Positions 22,510 through 35,300 of a stretch of 64,000 bases of DNA are shown here, piece after piece (the first letter of the stretch is position 1; each line of letters opens with the position of its first letter). The notes under the pieces were generated by a model that did no database searches, was not told the origin of the DNA, and was given only the letters and a program-made list of their open reading frames with translations. The position numbers and the translations under genes are program-made. This DNA is from Prosapia bicincta (taxonomy: Eukaryota > Arthropoda > Insecta > Hemiptera > Cercopidae): positions 56,340,342 through 56,404,341 of the forward strand of contig JBAIZL010000003.1 in the NCBI GenBank assembly GCA_036971475.1, given 5' to 3'.

Positions 22510-25500
22510 GTGTAAATGTGTTGTTTTGCGCCAGAGTTTTGTTTGTGTCTGATGCTCTGTTGCTGTCTGTGTGTATGTGCTTTGGTGTATTGGACGGTTT
22601 CTCCGAGTACTAATTGCAAAGTATCAACGATTATGTTCAATTATTGTTTATGTAGGTCATTAAATAAAACCCATACAACAAACTTTACGTGTAAATATTT
22701 GAGCATTTTAGGATATCAAATATTTTAAAAACTAAACAAATAAAACACATCTATATAATCAATCAAAAAATATAGTCGGGAAATTGGAAAAATAATATAA
22801 AATTAATTATTGTAAAAATATAACAATATTTTCGTGTAAAGATATTAATAATGACTGAAGTGTGGTTGCCAGGTATCACGCGTTAAGGTTACATTATTGT
22901 TTCCATGGAAAGATTCATTGTTCCTGGAGTTTAGATTTGTCGCTAGAAAAAAGGTAATTTTATCTAGGTGTGTATCCAAATTATTATATGTTTAATAATA
23001 GCATAAACCTGACGTAAATGGATTTAATTTTTGCTAGACTTTATACAAGGTTTCTTGGATTATTTTCATTTTGCTTGTTTCATCTTATTATTTTCATCCT
23101 CACAACTATTCGTGCATTACAGCAAACATCAACTCACCTTCTTGCAGTTTACTGTGCGGGGAGGCTCCGGGGATCTCCTAGGGGTTTCCGGGGTGCTTTG
23201 GGGGGGCATCCTCTGCATGGCTCACCAAAAGCCTGCAAATGCAATAACAACATTATTTGTTTCCATCTATAACTTAGTATTATACTATGTGAAGGTCACT
23301 TTTATACTTAGTACCTAAAATAAAATTACTTATAAAGATAAACGTTTTTCTGTTTTCCATAAGATTTTATCGGATGTTGGTATTAAATGTTTTACTTTAG
23401 ATTTTTTAATTACAAATTTTCCCTTTAATAAGCCTTGAATTATACAAAAGCAAGATTTTAATATTTATTTCGTTTCCTGAATATTACACACAAATAAATG
23501 TAGAATGTAACACATTACGCAAGCATTTCCAATAAAACACTCTGTAGTGTTCTTTTCTGTTTTACATCTAAATACATAGTTTTAGGTTTGTGATTTTTTT
23601 CCTAATTTTTATACACTTTCTTAAACAGGATTTTTGGGAAATGTCCTACACTGGTGTTAAATACTTCTTTTCACACTAAATGGCCCTTCAAAACCAAATG
23701 TATTTTGTACCACAAACAATGTTATTCTTTTGCAGGTTTCCCCAAGGACCTATATCCCAAAGCTTTATGCTTAAGGCAGTCATAGCCAATTAGCACAACC
23801 TTTACACACCATTTAACCAATAGGCCTGGACGTTAGCAATTTAATAACAAATGTAACATATTTACACGCTGGAAATGTTTGCTGTAACGCACTGTAACCA
23901 CGAAATAAAACAAGTTATAAACTAAATTTTCTCTTATCCCAAGTGGTTTGGTGTGCATGTGTGCGCGTGTGCGTGTGGCTGTGTGTGCGCGTGTGGGTGT
24001 GGGTGTGCGTGTGCGTATGTATGTGTGTCTGCTCAGCAAAAATGCTGTTTGATGGCTTAAAAGCCAAAATTTAATACATAGTAAAACAAAATTTAATTAA
24101 AAAATATTCAAATAAAATGTAACAATACTAAAGAAATAATAATTATAAAACAAAATGTTACGGTAAAGCCAAATCATTTTTAAAAACTAAACGCAAAGAT
24201 CAAAGTCGAAGAATGACTTATTCAATTCATTTGCTTAAGTCTTAATTAGTTTACATTAAGTACGAAGTTTATAGTGTTTATTGTGCGTAGATAAAACTGG
24301 TTGTTGGTGTAAAAGTGTTGTAATGTGTTAAGAGTTATGTTTGTGTCTGTTGCTCTGTTGTTGTCTTTGTATCAACGATTATGTTCAACTATTGTTTTTA
24401 TAGGACATTAAGTAAAACCCATTTATCCAACTTTACATGTAATTATTTGAGCGTTTTAGGATATCAAATATTTAAAAAACTAAACAAATAAAACATTTAT
24501 AAAATCAATAAAAAACAAAACACGCCCAATAAAAAAAATGTCTATGAGTGTGTACGTGCGAGAGAAAGAGAGAGGGGGGAAGCATTCAACTCAGTGCCAT
24601 GTACCCAGTTTAAGCACTCCGTACAAACTCACATATAATACAAACACCAAAGAAAATACCTTCCACGACAATGCGATCCATACATTTTCTCTTGGATTTA
24701 AGAACGAATAATACTTCCACCAGTTGTTTAGTTTTACGAAATATTTACACAAAATGTCATTATATTCGCTACACCTTCACCACAAAATGTAGGATTATTC
24801 ATCACAACTGTGTAAAATTGCACACAACCTGTCTGAAATTATTGCGGAGATTGTAGTCATGGATGCCCGATATTTTCTAGAATGCACAATTTAAGCTTTG
24901 CCAAAATCTAAATCAATGAAATACAAATGGCAACACCAGGCTACAAAATTACTTTTGCGTACATACATAAGGTAAATGCTTCAAGGGTTTAATAAACAGC
25001 AGAAATATAAAGTTAATATAAAATCTCGCATGAGAACTTATTATCATTCATATAGCATCATTATTGGCTAGAATCTGGTTATAAAAGCACACAAAATTAT
25101 ACATACATGTTTCGGCAGCACTACAAGTTGTCTTCTTTGTGCGATTTTAACAGGACAAAGTTACTTGTGAAATGTAAATATTCCTTCCTATATGGTTAAT
25201 GTAAAATACTTGCCTTAATAGAAAACAATAATGAAAACCCTCTAATTGCAGCAATTATTATAAACTAATTACACTTGTTCAGCAAACTTTCAATTTAAAA
25301 ACTTTCGGACAAATGCTTTACACAATAAATTCTAATCGAGGAAGAAATTATAAAATAAACTTACTGGTCGAAGAAACAGAGCTGACTGCCCGATTCCCTT
25401 GCAGTCCAAAGTCTAGATCGTAGCGATAAGAATTTGTTACTCTAGTTGGCTGAGGCCGCCTCGACATTCTTTCTTTAGTTTGTTTACTCTAGACATTACA

Positions 25501-26285
25501 TTGAAGTGAATGTGGCAACATAGCTTGGTTGTATTATAAGCTAACAGTTCAATTTATTGTCTTTTATGTCCATGATTGGGAAATCTCATCTGTAGATAAG
25601 TTTAATATATCGAATCTAGTTACATTCGTGAAACTGAAATAATTCAACCATTAATTATTCTACCAAAACCAACCAAAATTTGGTTCAGAATAGATTATAT
25701 TAAAGAACATGTTGGAAAGACATCATTTTTATTGTCATTTTAACAAAGTCTTGAGGAAATCGATTTTGAACAAAATAACTATTTATTACATTTTCTCCAA
25801 TTCAGTCGCACTTAATGTACTTTAAAATAAAAATCAACGAAAAAACGTTTCTTTCCCAAGAATTATGGTTAACTTTCAAATTTTTAGATTGTCCTACCAT
25901 TATTATTATTGATACAATTTTATTATTTTCTGTAATATAAGCTTGACCAAACACTTTCATTATTACTGCCAGAGGACGGCTTTGTGAACGAAGTACTGGC
26001 GGCAACCTGGAGCAGAAGCGCTTATCACGCCCTAAAGAAGGATTACGAGGACCTCAGTTGAAATGGTAGATAGTAATGAGAGAACTGAGCACTTGGTAGG
26101 ATTTTGTGGTCGTAAAAGAACCTACATGGGACGGCTACATTCTTTCAAATGTCATCCAATGCAATTGTTAGTCTTTTTCCTACAAAGAATAACCTCAATA
26201 GGAGAAATTGAAAAAATTGTACAATATAAACATGAAAATGGCACCTGGTCGTATTCGGGAATGGTCCATCCACCACGGGAAATCT
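22510..26285. repeat. Large duplicated block B-left (paralogue of 8,735-12,540)
   Basis: Colinear with the first copy, with small indels. It includes the PLE-derived start, the TTTCCATGGAAA stretch, a (TG)n tract (23,955-24,020), a GA tract (24,555-24,580) and the candidate exon. Alignment ends at the ATCCACCACGGG motif around 26,275. Confidence 0.85.
25365..25467 (-). other. Candidate first coding exon, copy 2
   Basis: Second copy of the exon at 11,612-11,714, open from the ATG through 34 codons to the same GTAAGT donor. It reads SYRYDLDFGLQGNRAVSSV where copy 1 reads SYRHDLDFGLQGNRGVSCV. Keeping frame and splice donor in both copies is mild support for function in the ancestor. Confidence 0.35.
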
Positions 26286-27461
26286 TTTGATTTCGATGTA
26301 TGTGTTTTAAACCGTCGAGAGATTCAAAATCAATTTTATTTCCATACAGCTTCATAACCTAGTTATATTTTTGAGACGACAAGGAATAAGAAGCCCAATA
26401 CATTGCTCAGCGCCCCCCCCTCCAGAATTTCGTTAGCGGGGGCCAAGAACATCAAAAACAGGGAAACATCAACTCGAGGGTAGTATTCCCACAAATCAGT
26501 AAAGTTACCTAAATGCGTGCTATGTTTTACTTTAGGACGCAAACTCAACAACCTTCTATCCTTATTAAATAATATTCTTGAAGCTTTATATTATTTTTCA
26601 TTTAAATATTTTTAACATTTTAATTTGGTATCTAACTAATACTGCTAATACCTCAGACACAAATAAAACTAAAACATATATTAATAACGCTTATTTATTG
26701 GTCAATCTTGGTAGCTAAATTTATATACGACGCATGCGCACTATACGTTTTCCAATGGAGGACGACGGGCGAAATTTCTTATTCTCTATAGGGGACTCTT
26801 CTCCCGCAAAGGGGAGTCCTTCGTCTCGCCACTAACACATAGTCTCCGGCGCACGAGAAGAGGCAGGTCAAAACGCTAAGGTCAGTCCTAAAAACATGGT
26901 CTAACATAAAACGTCAGATTTGCAGGAAAGGTTTCATATATGATTTTGGGTTACTTATTATATTCATATCTTTTATATTGTGTATAAATAACATTAGGCT
27001 TATATAAACGTACACAATTTATATAAATTTGTATATTAAAGGTTAATAAAATATGAAACCTATTATTTGCATAAAGACACAAAATGATTTGATAGTTTAT
27101 TCACATCGCTAACGCTACTGTTTCCAACAACGAATGCATCGCCAAAGCAATAAAAGTGAAATCCTGTATCTTTGGAACGTAATGTTTTAAACATTACATT
27201 TAAAAACCTATGATTTGTAAACATTTTTATACCATATACAAATTATAGTTGAAATGCATTAGTTAGGAACTAACCTAGACATAAAGTAGATAAATCACGA
27301 GGTAAAATAGAAGGAAACTAAACTGAGTAGTATCTTGTTTTGAAATATGTTTAATATAAATTATTTATATCCTTATTAAGTAGTTATTCTGGTACTTGAG
27401 AAAATTAAAATATTTAAATATTGCAAACTGTTGACCAATATAATCATTCAAGACTTTATAC
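26286..27461. repeat. Block B/C left part (matches 50,740-51,694 from about 26,500)
   Basis: 26,286-26,500 is unique and contains a C9 run at 26,413-26,421. From 26,500 it follows copy C closely, including GACGCATGCGCACTATACG at 26,729. A GCGAGACGAAGGACTCC region contains a small inverted repeat (GGGACTCTTCTCCCGC...GGGGAGTCC) absent from C. Confidence 0.8.
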
Positions 27462-28435
27462 CTAAAGTAAAGGCGTTGCGATGTCTTCATCAGTAACGTT
27501 CTCCTCACTGGACGTATCGGTGGTGTCGGGGTCATCGGCTCCGAGATTCACGATCACACAACAACGCCGTCTCATCCAGTAGAACTCTTCCATGGCTTTA
27601 GTAGGATGAACAAAACCTCCCCAGGCATCGGATGTGATGTTTTCAAAACACCTTTTCTCCAATTCCTTGAGTATTTCAATGCATATTTCACCTTTGGTAT
27701 TGTTCTGTCGCACAAAGTAGTTTAGCTTACTACAAGCAGGTTCTATAGCGTTTAAGTCACACATGTAGGAGGTAAACGTATTACTTGATGCCCGGGTTTT
27801 GTAGCCAGCCAAGCCTGTCCCTCTTGAGGCTTGAGTTTGATGAAGGTTTATCCACTTCCTTGTTATGGTAAGGAGCATTTACCACTACCACGGTTGGGTC
27901 CAATGGGAGGTTGGGAATTACCTTTTCTTCAATCCACTTTGAAAAATTTGAGAAGTTTATGTTTCCGTGGTAATCTCCTGTGGATAAGTCAGCTCAGAAA
28001 ACCACAAATTGTATAAAATACACCACAGACTCGCACCAACACAACACACCTGAGCAACAGTCTTGTTAGTAATTGATAAATTGCAGCATTGAAAAATGCG
28101 CTGACCTAGTGCCAAACACGTCTGCTGAATACATCAGTAAGTAGTGTTTTATGCCAAGATAATACAAACAAGTGTAATCATATTTTCCGTTTATTCTTGT
28201 TTTTTCCACTTAAACCCATCTCATTCAGGACTCTTAAGGATCTGTCACTGCATTCAAAATTTATTTTCTCCCTTAAAACTGTTAAAACAATTCCAATAGG
28301 CGGAACTATGTTTTTGTTAACGTAAATGCCCGGTATTACGTATAAAATTACACGGCGATCGAACGAGTCCACTGCACAATTGCGCTGGTCTGTTCGTTTA
28401 CGTTTATTAGCTGGAGTTGTTAATTTTTCTTAGTT
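27462..28435 (-). pseudogene. IS630/Tc1-type transposase fossil, copy B
   Basis: The C-terminal part is open: CDLNAIEPACSKLNYFVRQ followed by ICIEILKELEKRCFENI and an acidic end SSEENVTDEDIATPLL before the stop at 27,462. The N-terminal part INFECSDRSLRVLNEMG lies at 28,180-28,370. The middle, with the first catalytic Asp in copy A, is replaced by about 180 bp of unrelated sequence (28,010-28,185). Copy C has the same replacement, so B and C descend from one already defective copy. Confidence 0.85.
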
Positions 28436-28486
28436 ACTGCTTCTATCTTCTCTTCTCATGCGTTTTATGGTTTCATCTTTCTTTAC

Positions 28487-29848
28487 TCAAATCGTTTCTT
28501 TATTCATTTCTCATCTTCCGATGTACATATAAACTTGTTTTAACAAATAATAAGTCCAAGAAAAAGTAGTATTTAATTTTTTTACTTTTATACAACTAAA
28601 AAGATGAAAATCAATAAAAAAACAAGTGGTGAAAAATAAGGCCCGATAAGAGTTGTACGTGTTTAAAGTGATAAAAACAGCCAGACTACATTTTCAGGTT
28701 GCACTTGCAAGGCGTTTTAAAACAGTCATATCTCTGCAAATATTTAACACAAGATTTTCATTATACCGAATGAAAAAAGAAAATCAATTTTTATTTATTT
28801 TCTTCGATTTTTAAATATATATAATTAACAGTGTTTGAGTAATTGGTTATAGACAACTAGTAATTTTCGAACGGATTTGTACTGCACGAATTAATCTTGG
28901 ATCTAATAGTTTAGAAAATATCCGCTTGATAGCAGTAGCTAATGGTTCGTTGTAACAATAATTTACTTACACAAAAATGTAAATAACTCGAAAACTAGAC
29001 AAAATTCTGAAAAACAACTAACACCACCCTCTTCTACGTTACATACTAAAACTATCGATGTATATAACAAAAACTGGGATTTTACTACGTTTTTTTACTA
29101 CGGTTTCCGTCACATCTGTCTGTCTAACAGGTGGACTAACTTCCCAATGAGGTAGAGTCCTGAAATTTAAATATAGGTCAGAATTAGATAAAAATGCCAC
29201 ATTCACTAGATTTCTTGTCTCTTCATTTGTTTAAACCATGGTTATTTAAACAAATCGAACTTGGGAGATGAGCTAGACTTGGAATTTTTCAAATATATGT
29301 GAGAACTGAATAATATCCTGGTGTTTCTTCTGCTCCTGATCCGCAAGAATCTTTAAACAAATTAAGTTTGGTTGAGGAGCTACAGACTTGAAGGTACATA
29401 CTTGAAATTTTACTTACATTCAGGAACGGAAGACAATGCAACATTCTCTCGCATTAAATCTGCAACACGTTAGGTTTGCTAGTGTGCACGTGTGTAGCTG
29501 CAGTACTTGTGTACATGTACCTGTGTGCACGTGTCGGGTGTCCCGCCCCTAGCTTAACGCATAGTAGCGTATAATAGGGACCTAAGCGTGTGAGTGAATG
29601 TTGGGACAATCGTTACAAAGGTTAGTCACGGCTACTGTAAGAGAAGAAACTTAGTGACTTTCTGTCTTTTCATTGGAAGCCTTTACATAGCAGAACACAA
29701 TGCAACCAAACACACAACTATTCGTACATTACAGCAAACATAAGCAACCCACCAAGTTGCCTTAGCGCAGGGCACGATGCGGGGGGAGATTTCCAAAGTC
29801 GTCCTCTGCTAGCCTCACCACCACTTGCGGTAGGGATACTAACCGCAT
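28487..29848. repeat. Duplicated block S, copy B
   Basis: Colinear with 15,030-16,412 and 52,735-53,852. No coding potential is seen. Confidence 0.8.
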
Positions 29849-30471
29849 CATCCTGTAAAAGTGTTCTACCTAAACCAATTAATTTTTAATAATATACCCA
29901 CTCTTATCCCTTATAACATATATCTATAAAAACCTTAAACAACTATTAAGTTTTATTGCAACCTTAAATTTTGTATCATAATCACATTATAGGTGATATT
30001 GCATAGTGATCTGGTTTTCCCCGTCAAACTTGCATTTAAACGCCGTAAGCGAGATATAAAACTTCCCGAAGAACAGGGTAAGATCGACCTTGGAGATAAT
30101 AACAAAAGAAAGGATCAAGCGAGGTCACGTGAGATAAGGGACGCAGATTCTTCTCGCCTTGCCGATTGCGTGCCTTGACTTCTTCAAGCAAGAGCAAACA
30201 ATACTCCCAGGTACACACTGCTCACTATCCCAGCCCCTACTACTCTTATATATGTCCCTGACAGAGTCTCATCTATATATACAATATCGATATTGATATT
30301 TGTCACCCTGACATAAGGCTAAACAGCAGAAAATAGTAAATAACATTTTAAGAGAATTAAATACGCCACGCTTTTAAAACTGACTAAAAAGTCACTAAAA
30401 TAACAAAGGAGCTATCGTTTTCCCATCTATTCTCATTATCACTAAGTTTTCAATTTTTTCTAATTTTATGG
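29849..30471. other. Spacer between blocks B and T, no gene seen
   Basis: This 620 bp has no match at the corresponding place between C and T' (53,853-54,545). It contains ATATCGATATTGATAT near 30,285 but no supported gene. Confidence 0.5.
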
Positions 30472-31715
30472 GAACTTACCCTTATCTTATTTTGTAACCA
30501 TAGGGCTTTGATATTGTTGCAGAACCTATAAGTAGGAGACCAGGACTAGTTGCCACAGGGGTAAGTTGGCGCAGTGGCTTCTAATTCTATGTTAATGAGT
30601 TCACAGCACTGACCGCTCGGTGATGTATTTCCCCACGTAACACAACAGTGTGGACGTAATCTGAGACCTAGATTCTTAGTTGTTTCGTGAGTGTTTGGGA
30701 TTGTTTGTTTTATAAAAAATTAAGTAAATATTTGTTACAAGTATTATTTTATAACACCACTGCTCAAATTTCTAAGTTTTTAGGCACAAACCACGTCATT
30801 TGCCTTTTATCAAGATACAAGGCAAAGCTGTTTCATACTTTTACTTACTTTGGTGTAGAGCGAGATTAGTTCCAACCTAAGATGGCGTGACGGGGTAAAC
30901 TGGCGAAGCGGTTTGGGGTCATGTTGACGCATCGCTTACTTACCCCGTACCCTTCTTATTTCGCTACTAAAATCTAAGTTACTATATCTTGAATCTTTTA
31001 TAACAGAGAAGGACAGTTAAGATGCCGGGTATTGCACAGATTCAGTGGCTTTCCCTGTAAAACAGCGGGAACCGGTTTGGCTTTGTCTACTACAGAAGAA
31101 GTTGGGCTATTTAAAACATTTCAAGGGAAAATGTAGGGAAAAAATAACGAATGAAAATACAGACTTTCTTCTTTTGTTAAATATACATAAAATCTTGTTG
31201 GATAAGTATGGGCAGAGATATGACTTTTTTAAGAATTCCTTGTATCGTGGAATAAGTAAATGCATAAGCAGACACTTTTAACCTATAAAATTTATAAACC
31301 GGCGCTGGAATCGATTTGTATCTATAGGGACGTGTCACTACAGAAATCTTTCTACAGATATTTAACACAACAAGATTATTCTTATACCATATGAGCCCAT
31401 GAAATAAATTAGTGGTGTAAGTCACTTTATTATTAAGATGGTTATTGAGTGTTGAGAGAAAAAGATGAAAACTATATGAGTGTTATACCATGTGAAGGGG
31501 AAAAGTCAAAGTGGTTTATGAGTAATTTGCTACAAAAACTATTAGTATTCGACTTCGTGCTGCATAAAGCCTTCTTGTTTGCAATAGTTCACCGTAAGTC
31601 CGCTGGTATGCAGCACCTAACGATATCTTTTAACAAGAACTGTCTCAACTGTTTACCGCCTAGAGAGGCAAATTAGGCGGACACTAATTCAGTACAAAGT
31701 CGATGGCTTCCAAGC
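30472..31715. repeat. Duplicated block T, left part (matches 54,546-55,790)
   Basis: Close colinear match to T' beginning at ACTTACCCTTATCTTATTTT. It contains two related phrases, GGGGTAAGTTGGCGCAGTGG at about 30,558 and GGGTAAACTGGCGAAGCGG at about 30,893, and a later CTTACTTACCCCG. These may be ends of an unrecognised element. Short open frames at 31,045 and 31,449 are not conserved in a convincing way. Confidence 0.85.
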
Positions 31716-32310
31716 GGAATTGGCGACCTTAAACACAACATGGCCGATGGTTAAACACTTTATGCGAGAACCGCTGCGCTATTCCCCACTCATGGGCCCG
31801 AATGGGCAGATGGGTGTCCCGGCAAACCACAGCAAACCTGACTCATATAGACCGATAAGCTTGTTGAATACAATGGGCAAGGTATTTGAAAAAAAAACCT
31901 ACACAAACGTATTAACAGGCATATCCAGACACACAACATACTGAGGTTTGAGCAACACGGCCACGCATCAGCTGATGAGAGGGGCGGAGCATCCAACCAA
32001 GGGTTTCAACAATTTCTGCTCGACTGGGGTAGTCTTCCTGGACATTGAAAAGGGGTTTGAACAGGTCTTTCAGAACGGGAACCTACGATCTTAGTAAAAC
32101 TAAGGGACTATGGATTTCCAAACGGGCTTATACACCTAGTTAGCTCATACCTGTCTAACCGTAAGGTTTTGACAAACAAACTCCAGGAAAGCTCCTACAC
32201 CAGACACCATCACCACACAACGCAGATAAACCTCACGGATAAACCGATTTCATCAAACAACAAAACCGACACTTAGAAACAAGGTTCTACAAACAGGCTC
32301 ATGCACAAAC
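31716..32310 (+). pseudogene. Rearranged Jockey-like retrotransposon fragment
   Basis: Starts with an open stretch containing NHSKPDSYRPISLLNTMGK, the conserved YRPISLL...K.FE region of non-LTR RTs, then SADE and the LLDWGSLPGH-like region in other frames. The piece with the PGPD-like motif (about 32,165) follows instead of preceding it, so the segments are out of order. A 3'-terminal piece (about 32,275) then leads into the 160-bp array. T' has the same rearranged order. Confidence 0.82.
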
Positions 32311-35300
32311 AACATCCACACTGGGTAGATCAGACCCCACCCACGACACACACAGACTGCAGCTGTCCCTTAGCTCTAACCATAAGACAGAAATATAAAT
32401 ATACATAATAATAGATTCTACTCCACAGGTTTGTTCTAGGTGACGCAGGGGCATATCCCCAGTGTTGCAGCTTAGCCACACTGGGTAGATCAGACCCCAC
32501 CCACGACACACACAGACTGCAGCTGTCCCTTAGCTCTAACCATAAGACAGAAATATAAATATACATAATAATAGATTCTACTCCACAGGTTTGTTCTAGG
32601 TGACGCAGGGGCATATCCCCAGTGTTGCAGCTTAGCCACACTGGGTAGATCAGACCCCACCCACGACACACACAGACTGCAGCTGTCCCTTAGCTCTAAC
32701 CATAAGACAGAAATATAAATATACATAATAATAGATTCTACTCCACAGGTTTGTTCTAGGTGACGCAGGGGCATATCCCCAGTGTTGCAGCTTAGCCACA
32801 CTGGGTAGATCAGACCCCACCCACGACACACACAGACTGCAGCTGTCCCTTAGCTCTAACCATAAGACAGAAATATAAATATACATAATAATAGATTCTA
32901 CTCCACAGGTTTGTTCTAGGTGACGCAGGGGCATATCCCCAGTGTTGCAGCTTAGCCACACTGGGTAGATCAGACCCCACCCACGACACACACAGACTGC
33001 AGCTGTCCCTTAGCTCTAACCATAAGACAGAAATATAAATATACATAATAATAGATTCTACTCCACAGGTTTGTTCTAGGTGACGCAGGGGCATATCCCC
33101 AGTGTTGCAGCTTAGCCACACTGGGTAGATCAGACCCCACCCACGGCACACACAGACTGCAGCTGTCCCTTAGCTCTAACCATAAGACAGAAATATAAAT
33201 ATACATAATAATAGATTCTACTCCACAGGTTTGTTCTAGGTGACGCAGGGGCATATCCCCAGTGTTGCAGCTTAGCCACACTGGGTAGATCAGACCCCAC
33301 CCACGACACACACAGACTGCAGCTGTCCCTTAGCTCTAACCATAAGACAGAAATATAAATATACATAATAATAGATTCTACTCCACAGGTTTGTTCTAAG
33401 TGACGCAGGGGCACATCTCCATGTGTTGCAGCTTAGCCACACTGGGTAGATCTGACCCCACCCACGACACACACAGACTGCAGCTGTCCCTTAGCTCTAA
33501 CCATAAGACAGAAATATAAATATACATAATAATAGATTCTACTCCACAGGTTTGTTCTAGGTGACGCAGGGGCACATCTCCATGTGTTGCAGCTTAGCCA
33601 CACTGGGTAGATCTGACCCCACCCACGACACACACAGACTGCAGCTGTCCCTTAGCTCTAACCATAAGACTGAAATATAAATATACATAATAATAGATTC
33701 TGCTCCACAGGTTTGTTCTAGGTGACGCAGGGGCACATCACCATGTGTTGCAGCTTAGCCACACTGGGTAGATCTGACCCCACCCACGACACATATAGAC
33801 TGCAGCTGTCCCTTAGCTCTAACCATAAGACAGAAATATAAATATACATAATAATAGATTCTGCTCCACAGGTTTGTTCTAGGTAACGCAGGGGCACATC
33901 TCCAGAGTTGCAGCTTAGCCACACTGGGTAGATCTGACCCCACCCACGACACATATAGACTGCAGCTGTCCCTTAGCTCTAACCATAAGACAGAAATATA
34001 AATATACATAATAATAGATTCTACTCCACAGGTTTGTTCTAGGTGACGCAGGGGCATATCCCCAGTGTTGCAGCTTAGCCACACTGGGTAGATCTGACCC
34101 CACCCACGACACATATAGACTGCAGCTGTCCCTTAGCTCTAACCATAAGAAAGAAATATAAATATACATAATAATAGATTCTACTCCACAGGTTTGTTCT
34201 AGGTGACGCAGGGGCACATCTCCATGTGTTGCAGCTTAGCCACACTGGGTAGATCTGACCCCACCCACGACACATATAGACTGCAGCTGTCCCTTAGCTC
34301 TAACCATAAGACAGAAATATAAATATACATAATAATAGATTCTGCTCCACAGGTTTGTTCTAGGTGACGCAGGGGCACATCCCCAGTGTTGCAGCTTAGC
34401 CACACTGGGTAGATCTGACCCCACCCACGACACATATAGACTGCAGCTGTCCCTTAGCTCTAACCATAAGACAGAAATATAAATATACATAATAATAGAT
34501 TCTACTCCACAGGTTTGTTCTAGGTGACGCAGGGGCACATCTCCATGTGTTGCAGCTTAGCCACACTGGGTAGATCTGACCCCACCCACGACACATATAG
34601 ACTGCAGCTGTCCCTTAGCTCTAACCATAAGACAGAAATATAAATATACATAATAATAGATTCTGCTCCACAGGTTTGTTCTAGGTGACGCAGGGGCACA
34701 TCTCCAGAGTTGCAGCTTAGCCACACTGGGTAGATCTGACCCCACCCACGACACATATAGACTGCAGCTGTCCCTTAGCTCTAACCATAAGACAGAAATA
34801 TAAATATACATAATAATAGATTCTACTCCACAGGTTTGTTCTAGGTGACGCAGGGGCATATCCCCAGTGTTGCAGCTTAGCCACACTGGGTAGATCTGAC
34901 CCCACCCACGACACATATAGACTGCAGCTGTCCCTTAGCTCTAACCACAAGAAAGAAATATAAATATACATAATAATAGATTCTACTCCACAGGTTTGTT
35001 CTAGGTGACGCAGGGGCACATCTCCATGTGTTGCAGCTTAGCCACACTGTGTAGATCTGACCCCACCCACGACACATATAGACTGCAGCTGTCCCTTAGC
35101 TCTAACCATAAGACAGAAATATAAATATACATAATAATAGATTCTGCTCCACAGGTTTGTTCTAGGTGACGCAGGGGCACATCTCCAGAGTTGCAGCTTA
35201 GCCACACTGGGTAGATCTGACCCCACCCACGACACATATAGACTGCAGCTGTCCCTTAGCTCTAACCATAAGACAGAAATATAAATATACATAATAATAG

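Noticed and set aside
21841..22552. Several long overlapping frames rich in Cys/Val or Thr/His on both strands
   Set aside because: They are produced by the TG dinucleotide repeat, which lacks stops in most frames. The same applies at 43,000-43,430 and 49,661-49,954.
26063..26551. Overlapping frames of 60-75 codons on both strands
   Set aside because: They are not kept in the paralogous block near 12,300-12,540 and show no family features.
30550..30960. GGGGTAAGTTGGCG and CTTACTTACCCCG as terminal inverted repeats of a DNA transposon
   Set aside because: The match is short and imperfect, internal direct copies confuse the boundary, and no target duplication or empty site was found.
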